From NCBI RefSeq assembly GCF_036226885.1, contig NZ_CP109027.1:6572001-6636000 (forward strand): DNA of 64,000 nt. The letters run 5' to 3'. Positions within the stretch are counted from its first letter, which is position 1. The number at the start of each line of letters is the position of its first letter. The DNA comes from Streptomyces sp. NBC_00663 (GTDB lineage Bacteria > Actinomycetota > Actinomycetes > Streptomycetales > Streptomycetaceae). Below, in pieces: positions 16,652 through 25,346 of the stretch. The translations under genes were made by a program, and so were the position numbers. The notes under the pieces were generated by a model. That model saw nothing but the letters and a program-made list of their open reading frames with translations. It was not told the origin of the DNA and made no database searches.

Positions 16652-16678
16652 AAGCCTCGTAGAAGCCTCGTAGAAGGG
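16646..16678 (+). repeat. Three tandem 11-bp repeats spanning the stop/RBS junction
   Basis: TCGTAGAAGCC occurs at 16646 and 16657 and, as TCGTAGAAGGG, at 16668. The first copy contains the TAG stop of the membrane protein; the last provides GAAGGGAA, the ribosome site for ATG 16686. Each copy has a TAG, and since 11 is not a multiple of three the stops fall in all three frames. Probably made by replication slippage. Confidence 0.85.
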
Positions 16679-16685
16679 AATCCGC

Positions 16686-17453
16686 ATGAACAACCTGAAG
16701 GTCGAGCGCGACGGCGCCGTGGTGACCGTACGCCTGCACCGCCCGCACGTCCGCAACGCGCTGAGCGGCGAGCTGCTCGCCGAACTCCTCTCCGTCCTCC
16801 GCCCGTTGGACGCGGACCCCGAGGTCGGCTGTGTGGTCGTCACCGGCTCGGAGCGGTACTTCGCGGCCGGCGCCGACATCAGGGAGATGGCCCCGATGAC
16901 GGCCGTCGACATGGCGGCGGAGGACTACTTCGCGGCCTGGGAGGACTTCGCCGACCTGCGCACTCCGAAGGTCGCCGCCGTCAACGGCCATGCCCTGGGC
17001 GGTGGTTGCGAGCTGGTGATGATGTGCGACCTGGTGATCGCGGGGGAGTCGGCCGTGTTCGGCCAGCCGGAGATCAAGCTCGGCGTGATCCCGGGTATCG
17101 GCGGCACCCAGCGCCTCACCCGTCTGATCGGCCGCGCCAAGGCGATGGACCTGGTCCTCACCGGCCGCACGATGGACGCGAGGGAGGCGGAGAGCGCGGG
17201 GCTGGTCTCCCGGGTCGTCCCGGACGACCAGACCCTCCCCGAGGCGCTGGCGGTGGCGGAGACGATCGCCTCCTACGGCCGCACCGCGGTCAGGGCCGCC
17301 CGCGAATGCGTCGACCGGTCCCTCGAAACGGGCCTGCGCGACGGCATCCGCTTCGAACGCCGGGTGTTCCACGCCCTGTTCGCGACGCACGACCAGAAGG
17401 AGGGCATGACGGCGTTCCTGGAGAAGCGCACGCCCCGCTTCACCGGCCGCTAG
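16686..17453 (+). CDS. Enoyl-CoA hydratase/isomerase (crotonase) family protein
   Basis: 255 residues, the typical length. The oxyanion-hole sequence FAAGADIREMAPM is near residue 60 and ALGGGCELVM near 103. Both catalytic glutamates of true hydratases are kept (GCELVM and GQPEIKLGVIPGIGG). It would hydrate 2-enoyl-CoA thioesters. Third gene of the cassette, 34 bases after the membrane protein. Presence of a CoA enzyme suggests the pathway's intermediate is a CoA ester even though the first enzyme looks like an amino acid adenylating enzyme. Its last 14 bases overlap the convergent SanA-like gene. Confidence 0.85.
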   Translation: MNNLKVERDGAVVTVRLHRPHVRNALSGELLAELLSVLRPLDADPEVGCVVVTGSERYFAAGADIREMAPMTAVDMAAEDYFAAWEDFADLRTPKVAAVNGHALGGGCELVMMCDLVIAGESAVFGQPEIKLGVIPGIGGTQRLTRLIGRAKAMDLVLTGRTMDAREAESAGLVSRVVPDDQTLPEALAVAETIASYGRTAVRAARECVDRSLETGLRDGIRFERRVFHALFATHDQKEGMTAFLEKRTPRFTGR

Positions 17454-18117
17454 CGAGCGCCCTGCTCACCCCCGGTTCCTTAGGTCCGAGGAACCGGGGA
17501 TCGGGCTCGAAGACCGCGTCCAGGGCGGCCTTGCCGGCGGCGAAGATCTCGCGGGTGCCCCCGTAGTACCAGGTGACGTCGTGCTTGGCGTCCACGCCGA
17601 CGCCGTACGACGTCACGCCCGCCGCCTCGCACAGCGCGACCGCCCGCCGGATGTGGAAGCCCTGGCTGATCAGCACGGCCTTGTCCACCCCGAAGATCTT
17701 CTTGGCCCGGACACACGAGTCCCAGGTGTCGAACCCGGCGTAGTCACTGACGATGCGGGCGTCGGGAACCCCGCGCTTCGTCAGATACGCCCGCATCGCG
17801 TCGGGCTCGTCGTAGTCCTCCCGGCTGTTGTCGCCGGTGACGAGGACGACCTCGATACGGTCCTCCCGGTACAGCTTCGCCGCCGCGTCCAGCCGGTGCG
17901 CGAGGTACGGCGACGGCTCCCCGTCCCACAGCCCGGCGCCGAACACGACGGCGACCTCGGTGCGCGGCACGTCCGCGGTCGTCCGCAGCCGGTCGCCCGT
18001 GACGACGTACATCCAGGTCGCCGGAAGCAGCGCCAGCACGCACCCGGCCATCACGGCCTGCACCAGCCGCCGCTGCCCGGTACGGGTGCGCGGCAGACGG
18101 GGTCTGCGCAGTCTCAC
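17440..18117 (-). CDS. SanA/YdcF (DUF218)-family membrane-anchored protein
   Basis: 225 residues. A positively charged start (RLRRPRLPRTRTGQRR), one membrane helix (AVMAGCVLALLPATWMYVV), then a DUF218 domain: VAVVFGAGLWDGEPSPYLAHRLDAA, VLVTGDNS and DEPDAMRAYLTKRGVPDARI. In E. coli SanA is linked to envelope barrier function; biochemistry is undetermined. GTG 18117 has GGGAGGG at good distance; the longer in-frame form (18171) has none. Overlaps the crotonase gene tail to tail. Confidence 0.82.
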   Translation of the reverse strand: MRLRRPRLPRTRTGQRRLVQAVMAGCVLALLPATWMYVVTGDRLRTTADVPRTEVAVVFGAGLWDGEPSPYLAHRLDAAAKLYREDRIEVVLVTGDNSREDYDEPDAMRAYLTKRGVPDARIVSDYAGFDTWDSCVRAKKIFGVDKAVLISQGFHIRRAVALCEAAGVTSYGVGVDAKHDVTWYYGGTREIFAAGKAALDAVFEPDPRFLGPKEPGVSRALASGR

Positions 18118-18326
18118 GGGGTCCCTCCCAGGTCGTCCTTCGACAGTCAGGGACGTTCCGTAAGCCCCCACGGTTCGCCGCCGCCCACGTGACCAGCCTC
18201 ACGCACGCCGACGAAACCGCAGGTCAGGCCACCTCACACAGCCCTCCCACCCCACCGTGAACCCGCGGAAAATCCCCGTTATCTTCATGCAACGGGACGG
18301 CAACCTCCCCCCGCCACCATCGGTCC

Positions 18327-19214
18327 ATGACGGCGTCGAGTAATTCGTTAGCTCCGCGCGACGAGTCCAGAGCAGTCCACTTCGACAGTACGGCGCACCT
18401 CATGAACCGGATCAGCAGCCAGCTCGCCAGCCAGCTCAGCCTCGTCTCGCTCGACGGCAGGCGCCGCCCCGAACCGCCCGCGCTCGTCGTCGTGGCCCAC
18501 GGCAGCCGTGACCCGCGCGCCCTGAGCACCGTGAGCAGCCTCCTCGACAAGGTCCGCGAACAGCGCCCCGGCCTGCCGGTGCACCTGGGCCACATCGAGC
18601 TCAACGCCCCGCTGCTGACCGACACCCTCACCGCCCTCGGCGACCGCGAGGCGATCCTCGTCCCCCTCCTGCTGAGCCGCGGCTACCACGTGAAGCGGGA
18701 CATCCCGGAGATGGCCGCCGAGACGCAGGTACGCGCACGCGTGGCCCCCGCCCTGGGCCCCCACCCCCTCCTGGTGGACGCCCTGCACGCCCGCCTGGTC
18801 GAGGCCGGCTGGGAGGAGACCCCGCGCCCCGGCAGCGCGGTGGTCCTGGCGGCGGCGGGCTCACGCGACCCGGAGTCGAAGGTCGACATGGCCCGTATGG
18901 CGTCCCTGCTGTCGACCCGCCTCGGTGTCCCCGTGGTCCCGGCCTACGCCACGACAGCGGCCCCCACGGTCCCGGCGGCCATCGAGGCCCTGACGGCCCG
19001 GGGCTACGACCGTGTGGCGATCGCCTCGTACTTCACGGCTCCCGGCCGCTTCGCAACGGAGTGCGCAGAGGCGGCACCGTGGATAGCGTCGGCCCCGCTG
19101 GGAACACACGAGGCGATGGCCGGCCTGCTGCTGCACAGGTACGACCAGATGATGTCCCTGAGGGGCGCGGGGAACTGCGCGACCAGCCACGAACAACCCG
19201 CACTCGCCGTCTGA
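18327..19214 (+). CDS. Sirohydrochlorin chelatase (CbiX/SirB family)
   Basis: 295 residues, two tandem CbiX repeats. The N-terminal half keeps the metal-binding His of LVVVAHGSRDPRALS; the second half has LAAAGSRDPESKV without the His, as in long CbiX proteins. It inserts Fe (siroheme) or Co into sirohydrochlorin in the cytosol; siroheme is needed by NirB, so proximity to nasA and nirB makes sense. ATG 18327 is chosen; ATG 18402 is an alternative. The last 17 residues (RGAGNCATSHEQPALAV) are encoded by a dispersed Streptomyces repeat, so the native C-terminus was probably replaced. Confidence 0.85.
   Translation: MTASSNSLAPRDESRAVHFDSTAHLMNRISSQLASQLSLVSLDGRRRPEPPALVVVAHGSRDPRALSTVSSLLDKVREQRPGLPVHLGHIELNAPLLTDTLTALGDREAILVPLLLSRGYHVKRDIPEMAAETQVRARVAPALGPHPLLVDALHARLVEAGWEETPRPGSAVVLAAAGSRDPESKVDMARMASLLSTRLGVPVVPAYATTAAPTVPAAIEALTARGYDRVAIASYFTAPGRFATECAEAAPWIASAPLGTHEAMAGLLLHRYDQMMSLRGAGNCATSHEQPALAV
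19157..19205 (+). repeat. Short Streptomyces repeat copy forming the 3' end of the chelatase gene
   Basis: CTGAGGGGCGCGGGG, then AACTGCGCGACCAGCC, then ACGAACAACCCGCACTCG. I recognise this as a common Streptomyces intergenic repeat (memory). A longer version with an inserted hairpin lies, inverted, at 25276-25346: both share the GGGGCGCGGGG and GCGACCAGCC blocks in the same order. Confidence 0.65.
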
Positions 19215-19270
19215 GCAGAACAAGGAAGACGAACCGGCGAATTGTCAGTCCCTGCCCGTACTGTCGAGTC

Positions 19271-20518
19271 ATGTCGTACGACCTGCCCTCAACAGACCGC
19301 TGGGCCCCAGAGCCGGACAAGCGCCCCGGCCGCACCGCCTTCCAACGAGACCGCGCCCGAATCCTCCATTCCGCCGCGCTCCGAAGGCTGGCCGGCAAAA
19401 CCCAGGTCGTCACCCCAGGCACCCGCAACCAGGCATGGGACGCCAGCCCCAGGACCCGCCTCACGCACTCCCTGGAGTGCGCCCAGGTAGGCCGAGAGCT
19501 CGGCGCGGCCCTCGGCTGCGACCCCGACCTGGTCGAAGCCGCCTGCCTCGCCCACGACCTCGGCCACCCCCCGTTCGGTCACAACGGCGAACAGGCGCTC
19601 AACGAGTTCGCGGAGGACTGCGGCGGCTTCGAGGGCAACGCGCAATCCCTGCGCCTCCTCACCCGCATCGAGCCCAAGCGCTTCACCGAGGAGGGTTCGG
19701 TGGGGCTGAACCTCACCCGCGCCACCCTCGACGCGGCCACCAAATACCCCTGGCCCCGCGGAGCGGGAGCGCACGCGTCGCCCAAGTTCGGCGTCTACGA
19801 GGACGACCGCCCCGTCTTCGACTGGGTCCGCAAGGACACCCCCGGCACCCGCACCTGCTTCGAGGCGCAGGTCATGGACTGGTCGGACGACGTGGCGTAC
19901 TCGGTCCACGACGTGGAGGACGGCCTGCACGCGGGCCACATCGACCCCAACTACCTGCACGCGGAACCCGAGCGGCAGGCCGTCTTCGAGGTGGCCCTCG
20001 GCCGGTACGTCCCCGAGGACACCGACCCCGCCGAACTCGCCGCGGCCCTCGACCGGCTCCAGGACCAGCCCTGGTGGCCGCACGGCTACGACGGCACGGC
20101 CGTCGCCCAGGCCCGCCTGAAGGACGCCACCAGCCAGCTCATCGGCCGCTTCTGTCTCGCCGCCGAGGGCGCCACGCGCGCGGCGTTCGGCGCCGGCCCG
20201 CTCACCCGGTACGCCGCCGAACTCGTCGTACCGCACGAGACACGGCTGGAGTGCGCGGTCCTCAAGGCCGTCGCCGACCGGTACGTCATGCAGCGTGCCG
20301 AGCAGGAGCGGCTGCGGGCCGACCAGCGGATCGTGGTCGCGGAACTCGCCGAGGCGCTCACGGTCCGGGCGCCCGACGGGCTCGACCCGCAGTTCCGCGC
20401 GCTGTTCGACCAGGCGATCGACGACCGCGTCCGCAAGCGGGTGATCGTCGACCAGATCGCGTCCCTCACGGACGCGTCGGCGCGTTCGCTTCATGCGCGC
20501 CTGACAGGGCATATGTGA
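19271..20518 (+). CDS. dgt: Deoxyguanosinetriphosphate triphosphohydrolase-like HD-domain protein
   Basis: 415 residues. N-terminal RTAFQRDRARILHSAALRRL is the family signature. HD-domain metal ligands are H in RLTHSLE, HD in LAHDLGHPPFGHNGEQ, and a later Asp in MDWSDDVAYSVHDVEDG. Hydrolyses dGTP (and other dNTPs) to deoxynucleoside plus tripolyphosphate. ATG 19271 starts the conserved sequence; the 56-base gap after the chelatase gene has no strong signal. It stands close to dnaG and hrdA, as in other Streptomyces, which hints at a replication/transcription housekeeping block. Confidence 0.92.
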   Translation: MSYDLPSTDRWAPEPDKRPGRTAFQRDRARILHSAALRRLAGKTQVVTPGTRNQAWDASPRTRLTHSLECAQVGRELGAALGCDPDLVEAACLAHDLGHPPFGHNGEQALNEFAEDCGGFEGNAQSLRLLTRIEPKRFTEEGSVGLNLTRATLDAATKYPWPRGAGAHASPKFGVYEDDRPVFDWVRKDTPGTRTCFEAQVMDWSDDVAYSVHDVEDGLHAGHIDPNYLHAEPERQAVFEVALGRYVPEDTDPAELAAALDRLQDQPWWPHGYDGTAVAQARLKDATSQLIGRFCLAAEGATRAAFGAGPLTRYAAELVVPHETRLECAVLKAVADRYVMQRAEQERLRADQRIVVAELAEALTVRAPDGLDPQFRALFDQAIDDRVRKRVIVDQIASLTDASARSLHARLTGHM

Positions 20519-20652
20519 GACAGATGTGCCATGGGTGAAGCGAAACGCGCCCGAATGTGACCCTCCGTGGCCTGATCGGGCCACTCCCTCTTCCCCCATC
20601 ACGCTGCGTGCGGGACGCTCCCATGTGGCGGCACCTTACGAGGAGGCATCAA

Positions 20653-21918
20653 GTGGTCGACGCGGACCAGACATTCGTGATCGTCGGAGGCGGTCTCGCC
20701 GGCGCCAAGGCGGCCGAGACGCTCCGAGCGGAGGGCTTCACCGGTCGCGTGATACTGATCTGCGACGAACGCGACCACCCCTATGAGCGCCCGCCCCTCT
20801 CCAAGGGCTATCTGCTCGGCAAGGAGGAACGCGACAGCGTCTTCGTGCACGAACCGGCCTGGTACGCGCGCAACGACATCGAGCTGCACCTCGGCCAGAC
20901 GGTCGACGCGATCGACCGCGCGGCGAAGACGGTCCGTTTCGGCGACGACGGCACGCTCGTCCACTACGACAAGCTGCTTCTGGCCACCGGCGCCGAACCC
21001 CGCCGCCTGGACATCCCCGGCACCGACCTCGCGGGCGTCCACCATCTGCGCCGCCTCGCCCACGCGGAACGTCTCAAGGGCGTGCTGGCCGCGCTCGGCC
21101 GGGACAACGGCCATCTGGTGATCGCCGGCGCCGGCTGGATCGGCCTGGAGGTCGCGGCGGCGGCCCGTGAGTACGGCGCCGAGGTCACGATCATCGAGCC
21201 CTCCGCGACCCCGCTGCACAACGTCCTCGGCCCCGAGCTCGGCGGCCTCTTCGCCGACCTGCACCGGGAGCACGGCGTCCGCTTCCACTTCGGTGCCCAG
21301 CTCACCGAGATCGTCGGCCAGGACGGCATGGTGCTGGCCGCCCGCACCGACGACGGCGAGGAACACCCGGCCCACGACGTCCTCGCGGCGATCGGCGCGG
21401 CCCCCCGCACCGCCCTCGCGGAGGCGGCGGGACTGGAACTCGCCGACCGGGCGCACGGCGGCGGCGTCGCGGTCGACGAACGGCTGCGCACCTCCGACCC
21501 CGACATCCACGCGGCCGGTGACGTCGCCTCCTTCCACCACGCCCTCTTCGACAGCAGGCTGCGCGTGGAGCACTGGGCCAACGCCCTCAACGGCGGCCCC
21601 GCCGCGGCCCGCGCGATGCTCGGCCATGACCTCGTCTACGACCGCGTGCCCTACTTCTTCTCCGACCAGTACGACCTGGGGATGGAGTACAGCGGCTGGG
21701 CGCCCCCGGGGTCGTACGACGAAGTGGTGATTCGCGGGGACGCCGGAAAGCGTGAGTTCATCGCGTTCTGGGTGAAGGAGGGCCGGGTGCTGGCCGGGAT
21801 GAACGTGAACGTGTGGGACGTCACGGACCCGATCCAGCAGCTGATCCGCACGAAGACCCAGGTGGACACGGAGGCGCTGGCGGACCCACACGTTCCGCTC
21901 GAAAGCCTCGTCTCTTGA
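20653..21918 (+). CDS. FAD-dependent ferredoxin/rubredoxin reductase-like oxidoreductase
   Basis: 421 residues with FAD motif FVIVGGGLAGAKAAETL near residue 7, NAD motif LVIAGAGWIGLEVAAAA near residue 157, and GDVA for FAD. DHPYERPPLSKGYL and RVEHWANALNGG are typical of reductases that feed ferredoxins for P450s and dioxygenases. GTG 20653 has AGGAGG ending 6 bases upstream, which decides it over the ATG at 20557. No ferredoxin or P450 gene is near, so the partner is unknown. Followed 29 bases later by dnaG with its own promoter-like element. Confidence 0.88.
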   Translation: MVDADQTFVIVGGGLAGAKAAETLRAEGFTGRVILICDERDHPYERPPLSKGYLLGKEERDSVFVHEPAWYARNDIELHLGQTVDAIDRAAKTVRFGDDGTLVHYDKLLLATGAEPRRLDIPGTDLAGVHHLRRLAHAERLKGVLAALGRDNGHLVIAGAGWIGLEVAAAAREYGAEVTIIEPSATPLHNVLGPELGGLFADLHREHGVRFHFGAQLTEIVGQDGMVLAARTDDGEEHPAHDVLAAIGAAPRTALAEAAGLELADRAHGGGVAVDERLRTSDPDIHAAGDVASFHHALFDSRLRVEHWANALNGGPAAARAMLGHDLVYDRVPYFFSDQYDLGMEYSGWAPPGSYDEVVIRGDAGKREFIAFWVKEGRVLAGMNVNVWDVTDPIQQLIRTKTQVDTEALADPHVPLESLVS

Positions 21919-21941
21919 GTGTCAGTCCACCCCCGTAGAAT
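21915..21941 (+). promoter_or_regulatory. Putative dnaG promoter, leaderless
   Basis: TAGAAT (21936-21941) ends 6 bases before the GTG at 21948, and TTGAGT (21915-21920, overlapping the previous gene's TGA) is 15 bases upstream of it. No ribosome site lies before the GTG, which fits a leaderless mRNA. The 15-base spacer is short. Confidence 0.45.
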
Positions 21942-21947
21942 CACCGT

Positions 21948-23852
21948 GTGGCAGGACGGATCAACGACGAGGACGTGAAGGCGGTACGGGACGCGGTCCC
22001 GATCGACGCCGTGGTGTCCGAGTACCTCCAGCTGCGCAACGCGGGCGGTGGCAACCTCAAGGGCCTCTGTCCGTTCCATGACGAGAAGTCGCCGTCCTTC
22101 CAGGTCAGCCCGAGCAAGGGACTCTTCCACTGCTTCGGCTGCCAGGAGGGCGGCGACACCATCACGTTCGTGATGAAGGTCGACCACCTCACCTTCTCCG
22201 AGGCGGTCGAGCGCCTGGCCGGCCAGGCCGGCATCACGCTGCGCTACGAGGAGGGCGGGTACAACCCCTCCCACCAGCGCGGCGAGCGCATCCGCCTGGT
22301 CGAGGCCCACAAGATCGCCGCCGACTGGTACATGGAACAGCTCGCCGTCAGCCCGGAGGCCGACACCGGCCGCAAGTTCCTGGCCGAGCGCGGGTTCGAC
22401 CAGTCCGCCGCCGAGCACTTCTCCGTCGGCTACAGCCCCCAGGGCTGGGACCACCTCACCCGCTTCCTGCGCGGCAAGGGCTTCACCGACAAGGAACTCC
22501 TGCTCTCCGGCCTCTCCCAGGAGGGCCGCCGCGGCCCCATCGACCGCTTCCGCGGCCGTCTGATGTGGCCGATCCGCGACATCGGCGGCGAGGTCGTCGG
22601 CTTCGGCGCGCGCAAGCTGTACGAGGCGGACAACGGGCCCAAGTACCTCAACACGCCCGACACCGCGATCTACCGGAAGTCCCAGGTCCTCTACGGCATC
22701 GACCTCGCCAAGAAGGACATCGCCAAGGCGTCCCGCGCGGTCGTCGTCGAGGGCTACACCGACGTCATGGCCTGCCATCTCGCCGGGGTGACGACCGCCA
22801 TCGCGACCTGCGGCACCGCCTTCGGCGGCGACCACATCAAGATCCTCCGCCGACTGCTGATGGACAACGGCAGCGCACGGGTCATCTTCACCTTCGACGG
22901 CGACGCGGCCGGCCAGAAGGCTGCCCTGCGCGCCTTCGAGGACGACCAGAAGTTCGCCGCCGAGACCTACATCGCCATCGCCCCCGACGGCATGGACCCC
23001 TGCGAACTGCGCCTGGCGAAGGGCGACGAGGCGGTCTCGGACCTGGTCGAACCCCGCACCCCGCTCTTCGAGTTCGCGCTCCGCCAGATCGTCGTCCGCT
23101 ACGACCTCGACACCCCGGCGGGCCGTGCTTCGGCGCTGGACGAGGCCGCCCCGATCGTCGCCCGCATCAAGAACAGCGGCGCCCAGCACGAGGTCGCCGT
23201 CCAGCTCGCCGGCATGCTCGGCATCCTCGACACCCAGTTCGTCGTCAAGCGCGTCGCCCAGCTGGCCCGCTGGGCCCGCGACCGCGGTGGCAAGGGCGCC
23301 CCCGCCCCGGCCCGCGGCCCGCAGCAGCCGTACGAGGCCACCCAGCGACCGACCGCAGGCGGCCCGGCGCTCCAGCTCCGCAACCCCGTCTACGCCACCG
23401 AGCGCGAGCTCCTCAAACTCGCCCTCCAGCGCCCCGAGTTGGTCTCCCCGGCGTTCGACGCCTACGGCATGGACGAGTTCACCGCCGCCCCCTACGCCGC
23501 CGTACGCCAGGCGATCATGGAGGCGGGTGGAGTCGAGTACGGCACTCAGGACGCGCAGGACTATCTCGTCCGGGTCCGTGAGGCCGCGCCCGACGACGTG
23601 GTCCGCGCGATGGTCACGGAGCTGGCCGTCGAGGCGATCATGCGCAAGACCGTCGACGAGATCTACGCGGGCATCCAGCTGGTGGCGGTCCGCCGCCGGG
23701 CCGTGGAGCGCCGCGTCCGCGACATCCAGAGCACCCTCACCCGCCTCGGCACGCACGGAGACCCGGCGGAACTGGCCGCGGTACAGAACGAATTGTGGGT
23801 ACTCCAGCAGTACGACCAGGCGCTGCGCGAGCACGGAGCCGCAGCTCTCTGA
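21948..23852 (+). CDS. dnaG: DNA primase
   Basis: 634 residues. Domains in order: CHC2 zinc finger (CPFHDEKSPSFQ and FHCFGCQEGG, residues about 41-66), the RNA-polymerase domain with TOPRIM (VVVEGYTDVMACH and TFDGDAAGQKA, about 265-330), and a C-terminal helicase-binding region. Synthesises RNA primers for replication. GTG 21948 gives the usual N-terminus AGRINDEDV. The gene order dnaG then sigma factor recalls the macromolecular synthesis arrangement of other bacteria, here with hrdA rather than the main sigma gene. Confidence 0.97.
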   Translation: MAGRINDEDVKAVRDAVPIDAVVSEYLQLRNAGGGNLKGLCPFHDEKSPSFQVSPSKGLFHCFGCQEGGDTITFVMKVDHLTFSEAVERLAGQAGITLRYEEGGYNPSHQRGERIRLVEAHKIAADWYMEQLAVSPEADTGRKFLAERGFDQSAAEHFSVGYSPQGWDHLTRFLRGKGFTDKELLLSGLSQEGRRGPIDRFRGRLMWPIRDIGGEVVGFGARKLYEADNGPKYLNTPDTAIYRKSQVLYGIDLAKKDIAKASRAVVVEGYTDVMACHLAGVTTAIATCGTAFGGDHIKILRRLLMDNGSARVIFTFDGDAAGQKAALRAFEDDQKFAAETYIAIAPDGMDPCELRLAKGDEAVSDLVEPRTPLFEFALRQIVVRYDLDTPAGRASALDEAAPIVARIKNSGAQHEVAVQLAGMLGILDTQFVVKRVAQLARWARDRGGKGAPAPARGPQQPYEATQRPTAGGPALQLRNPVYATERELLKLALQRPELVSPAFDAYGMDEFTAAPYAAVRQAIMEAGGVEYGTQDAQDYLVRVREAAPDDVVRAMVTELAVEAIMRKTVDEIYAGIQLVAVRRRAVERRVRDIQSTLTRLGTHGDPAELAAVQNELWVLQQYDQALREHGAAAL

Positions 23853-24118
23853 GCGTGTCGGGTCCGCCAGGGTAACCACCCGGTCACGGACCGGACTCAA
23901 AAAGTCACCGCACGCCCCTCGTGGCGGCGATGTGTCGTACTCCACACTGGGTTCCGGTGCCTGAGTCCTCGGAGCGTGGCCGATCCGTCCCCAGCGGGTC
24001 CCAGACCCCCGCGGTTCCGCTCATCGCGTGCGGGACGGACAGCGGCGAGGCCGCCGACTCCGCCCCCGAAACAGCGCTGCCGCACTCCTATGCAGCGATC
24101 ATCCTGGAGGTCGCCCCC

Positions 24119-25270
24119 GTGCAGACCCAGACCCTGACCCAGACCGACAGTACGGACGCCACGGAGCCGGACGCCGAGCCCGACGTTCTTGTCGCGGTCC
24201 CCCCGCAGAACCGTGTCGTGCACCACCCCGAGACCGAGCCGGAAGCGCCGCCCGCCGACGCCCTGGAGGCCCCGGAAGCCCCGGAGGCTCCTGAGGTCGC
24301 AGAGGCGCCCGAGCCGGTCGAGGCGCCGGAACCGGCCGCCCGCACCCGCGCCGACACCAGCGGCCCGTCCTCCGACCTGTTCCGCCAGTACCTCCGCGAG
24401 ATCGGCCGCATCCCGCTCCTCACCGCGGCCGAGGAGGTCGAACTCGCCCGGCGCGTCGAGGCGGGCCTGTTCGCCGAGGAGAAGCTCGGCACCCCCGGCC
24501 TGGACAGCGGGCTCGCCCTCGACCTGGACCGGCTGGTCGTGATGGGCCGCATGGCCAAGCGCCGCCTCATCGAGGCGAACCTGCGGCTGGTCGTCTCGGT
24601 GGCCAAGCGGTACGTCGGCCGCGGTCTGACCATGCTCGACCTGGTCCAGGAGGGAAACCTGGGCCTGATCCGCGCGGTCGAGAAGTTCGACTACGCCCGC
24701 GGCTACAAGTTCTCGACGTACGCCACCTGGTGGATCCGCCAGGCCATGTCCCGCGCCCTCGCCGACCAGGCCCGCACCATCCGGGTGCCGGTCCATGTCG
24801 TCGAGCTGATCAACCGGGTCGTCCGCGTCCAGCGCCGCATGCTCCAGGAACGCGGCTACGAACCGACGCCGGAGGAGGTGGCCGGCCACCTCGACCTCCC
24901 GCCGGAGCGGGTCAGCGAGGTGCTGCGGCTGGCCCAGGAACCGGTGTCCCTGCACGCGCCGGTGGGCGAGGAGGACGACGTCGCGCTGGGCGACCTGATC
25001 GAGGACGGCGACGCGACGTCACCGGTGGAGTCGGCCGCGTTCCTGCTGCTGCGGGAGCACCTGGAGGCGGTGCTGTCGACGCTGGGGGAGCGGGAGCGGA
25101 AGGTCGTACAGCTGAGGTACGGGCTGGCGGACGGCCGCCCGCGCACGCTGGAGGAGATAGGGCGCATCTTCGGTGTGACGCGGGAGCGGATTCGGCAGAT
25201 CGAGTCGAAGACCCTCAACAAGCTGCGGGATCACGCTTTTGCGGATCAGCTCAGGGGTTATCTGGACTGA
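24119..25270 (+). CDS. hrdA: RNA polymerase sigma factor of the HrdA type (sigma-70 group 2)
   Basis: 383 residues. An acidic, Pro/Glu-repetitive N-terminus (EAPEAPEAPEVAEAPEP) precedes region 1.2 (SDLFRQYLREIGRIPLLTA). Region 2 includes RLIEANLRLVVSVAKRYVGR and the -10-recognition helix KFSTYATWWIRQAMSRAL. Region 3 follows, and region 4 is RTLEEIGRIFGVTRERIRQI. It is too short for HrdB and its place next to dnaG matches hrdA as I recall it. Group 2 sigma factors see the same promoters as HrdB and are dispensable. GTG 24119 has CTGGAGG 8 bases upstream. The 266 bases before it hold no promoter I can identify confidently. Confidence 0.88.
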   Translation: MQTQTLTQTDSTDATEPDAEPDVLVAVPPQNRVVHHPETEPEAPPADALEAPEAPEAPEVAEAPEPVEAPEPAARTRADTSGPSSDLFRQYLREIGRIPLLTAAEEVELARRVEAGLFAEEKLGTPGLDSGLALDLDRLVVMGRMAKRRLIEANLRLVVSVAKRYVGRGLTMLDLVQEGNLGLIRAVEKFDYARGYKFSTYATWWIRQAMSRALADQARTIRVPVHVVELINRVVRVQRRMLQERGYEPTPEEVAGHLDLPPERVSEVLRLAQEPVSLHAPVGEEDDVALGDLIEDGDATSPVESAAFLLLREHLEAVLSTLGERERKVVQLRYGLADGRPRTLEEIGRIFGVTRERIRQIESKTLNKLRDHAFADQLRGYLD

Positions 25271-25275
25271 TGCCG

Positions 25276-25346
25276 GGTGCGGGTGGGTGGGGGCTGGTCG
25301 CGCCCGCGCGGCGGAGCCGCATATTGACACAGCCCCGCGCCCCTGA
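25276..25346 (-). repeat. Dispersed Streptomyces repeat with internal hairpin between hrdA and the ABC exporter
   Basis: On the minus strand: CAGGGGCGCGGGGCTGTGTC, an AT-containing spacer, then GCGGCTCCGCCGC, then GGGCGCGACCAGCCCCC. The centre is an inverted repeat (GCGGC at 25308, GCCGC at 25316). This is the longer relative of the copy at 19157-19205. I know the type from many Streptomyces genomes, usually downstream of genes. Confidence 0.65.

Noticed and set aside
18327..18402. Chelatase start at the internal ATG 18402
   Set aside because: Not excluded; kept as an alternative because neither ATG has a convincing ribosome site.
24119..25270. Principal sigma factor HrdB
   Set aside because: Too short, lacks the long Lys/Ala-rich N-terminus of HrdB, and its position beside dnaG matches hrdA as I recall it.
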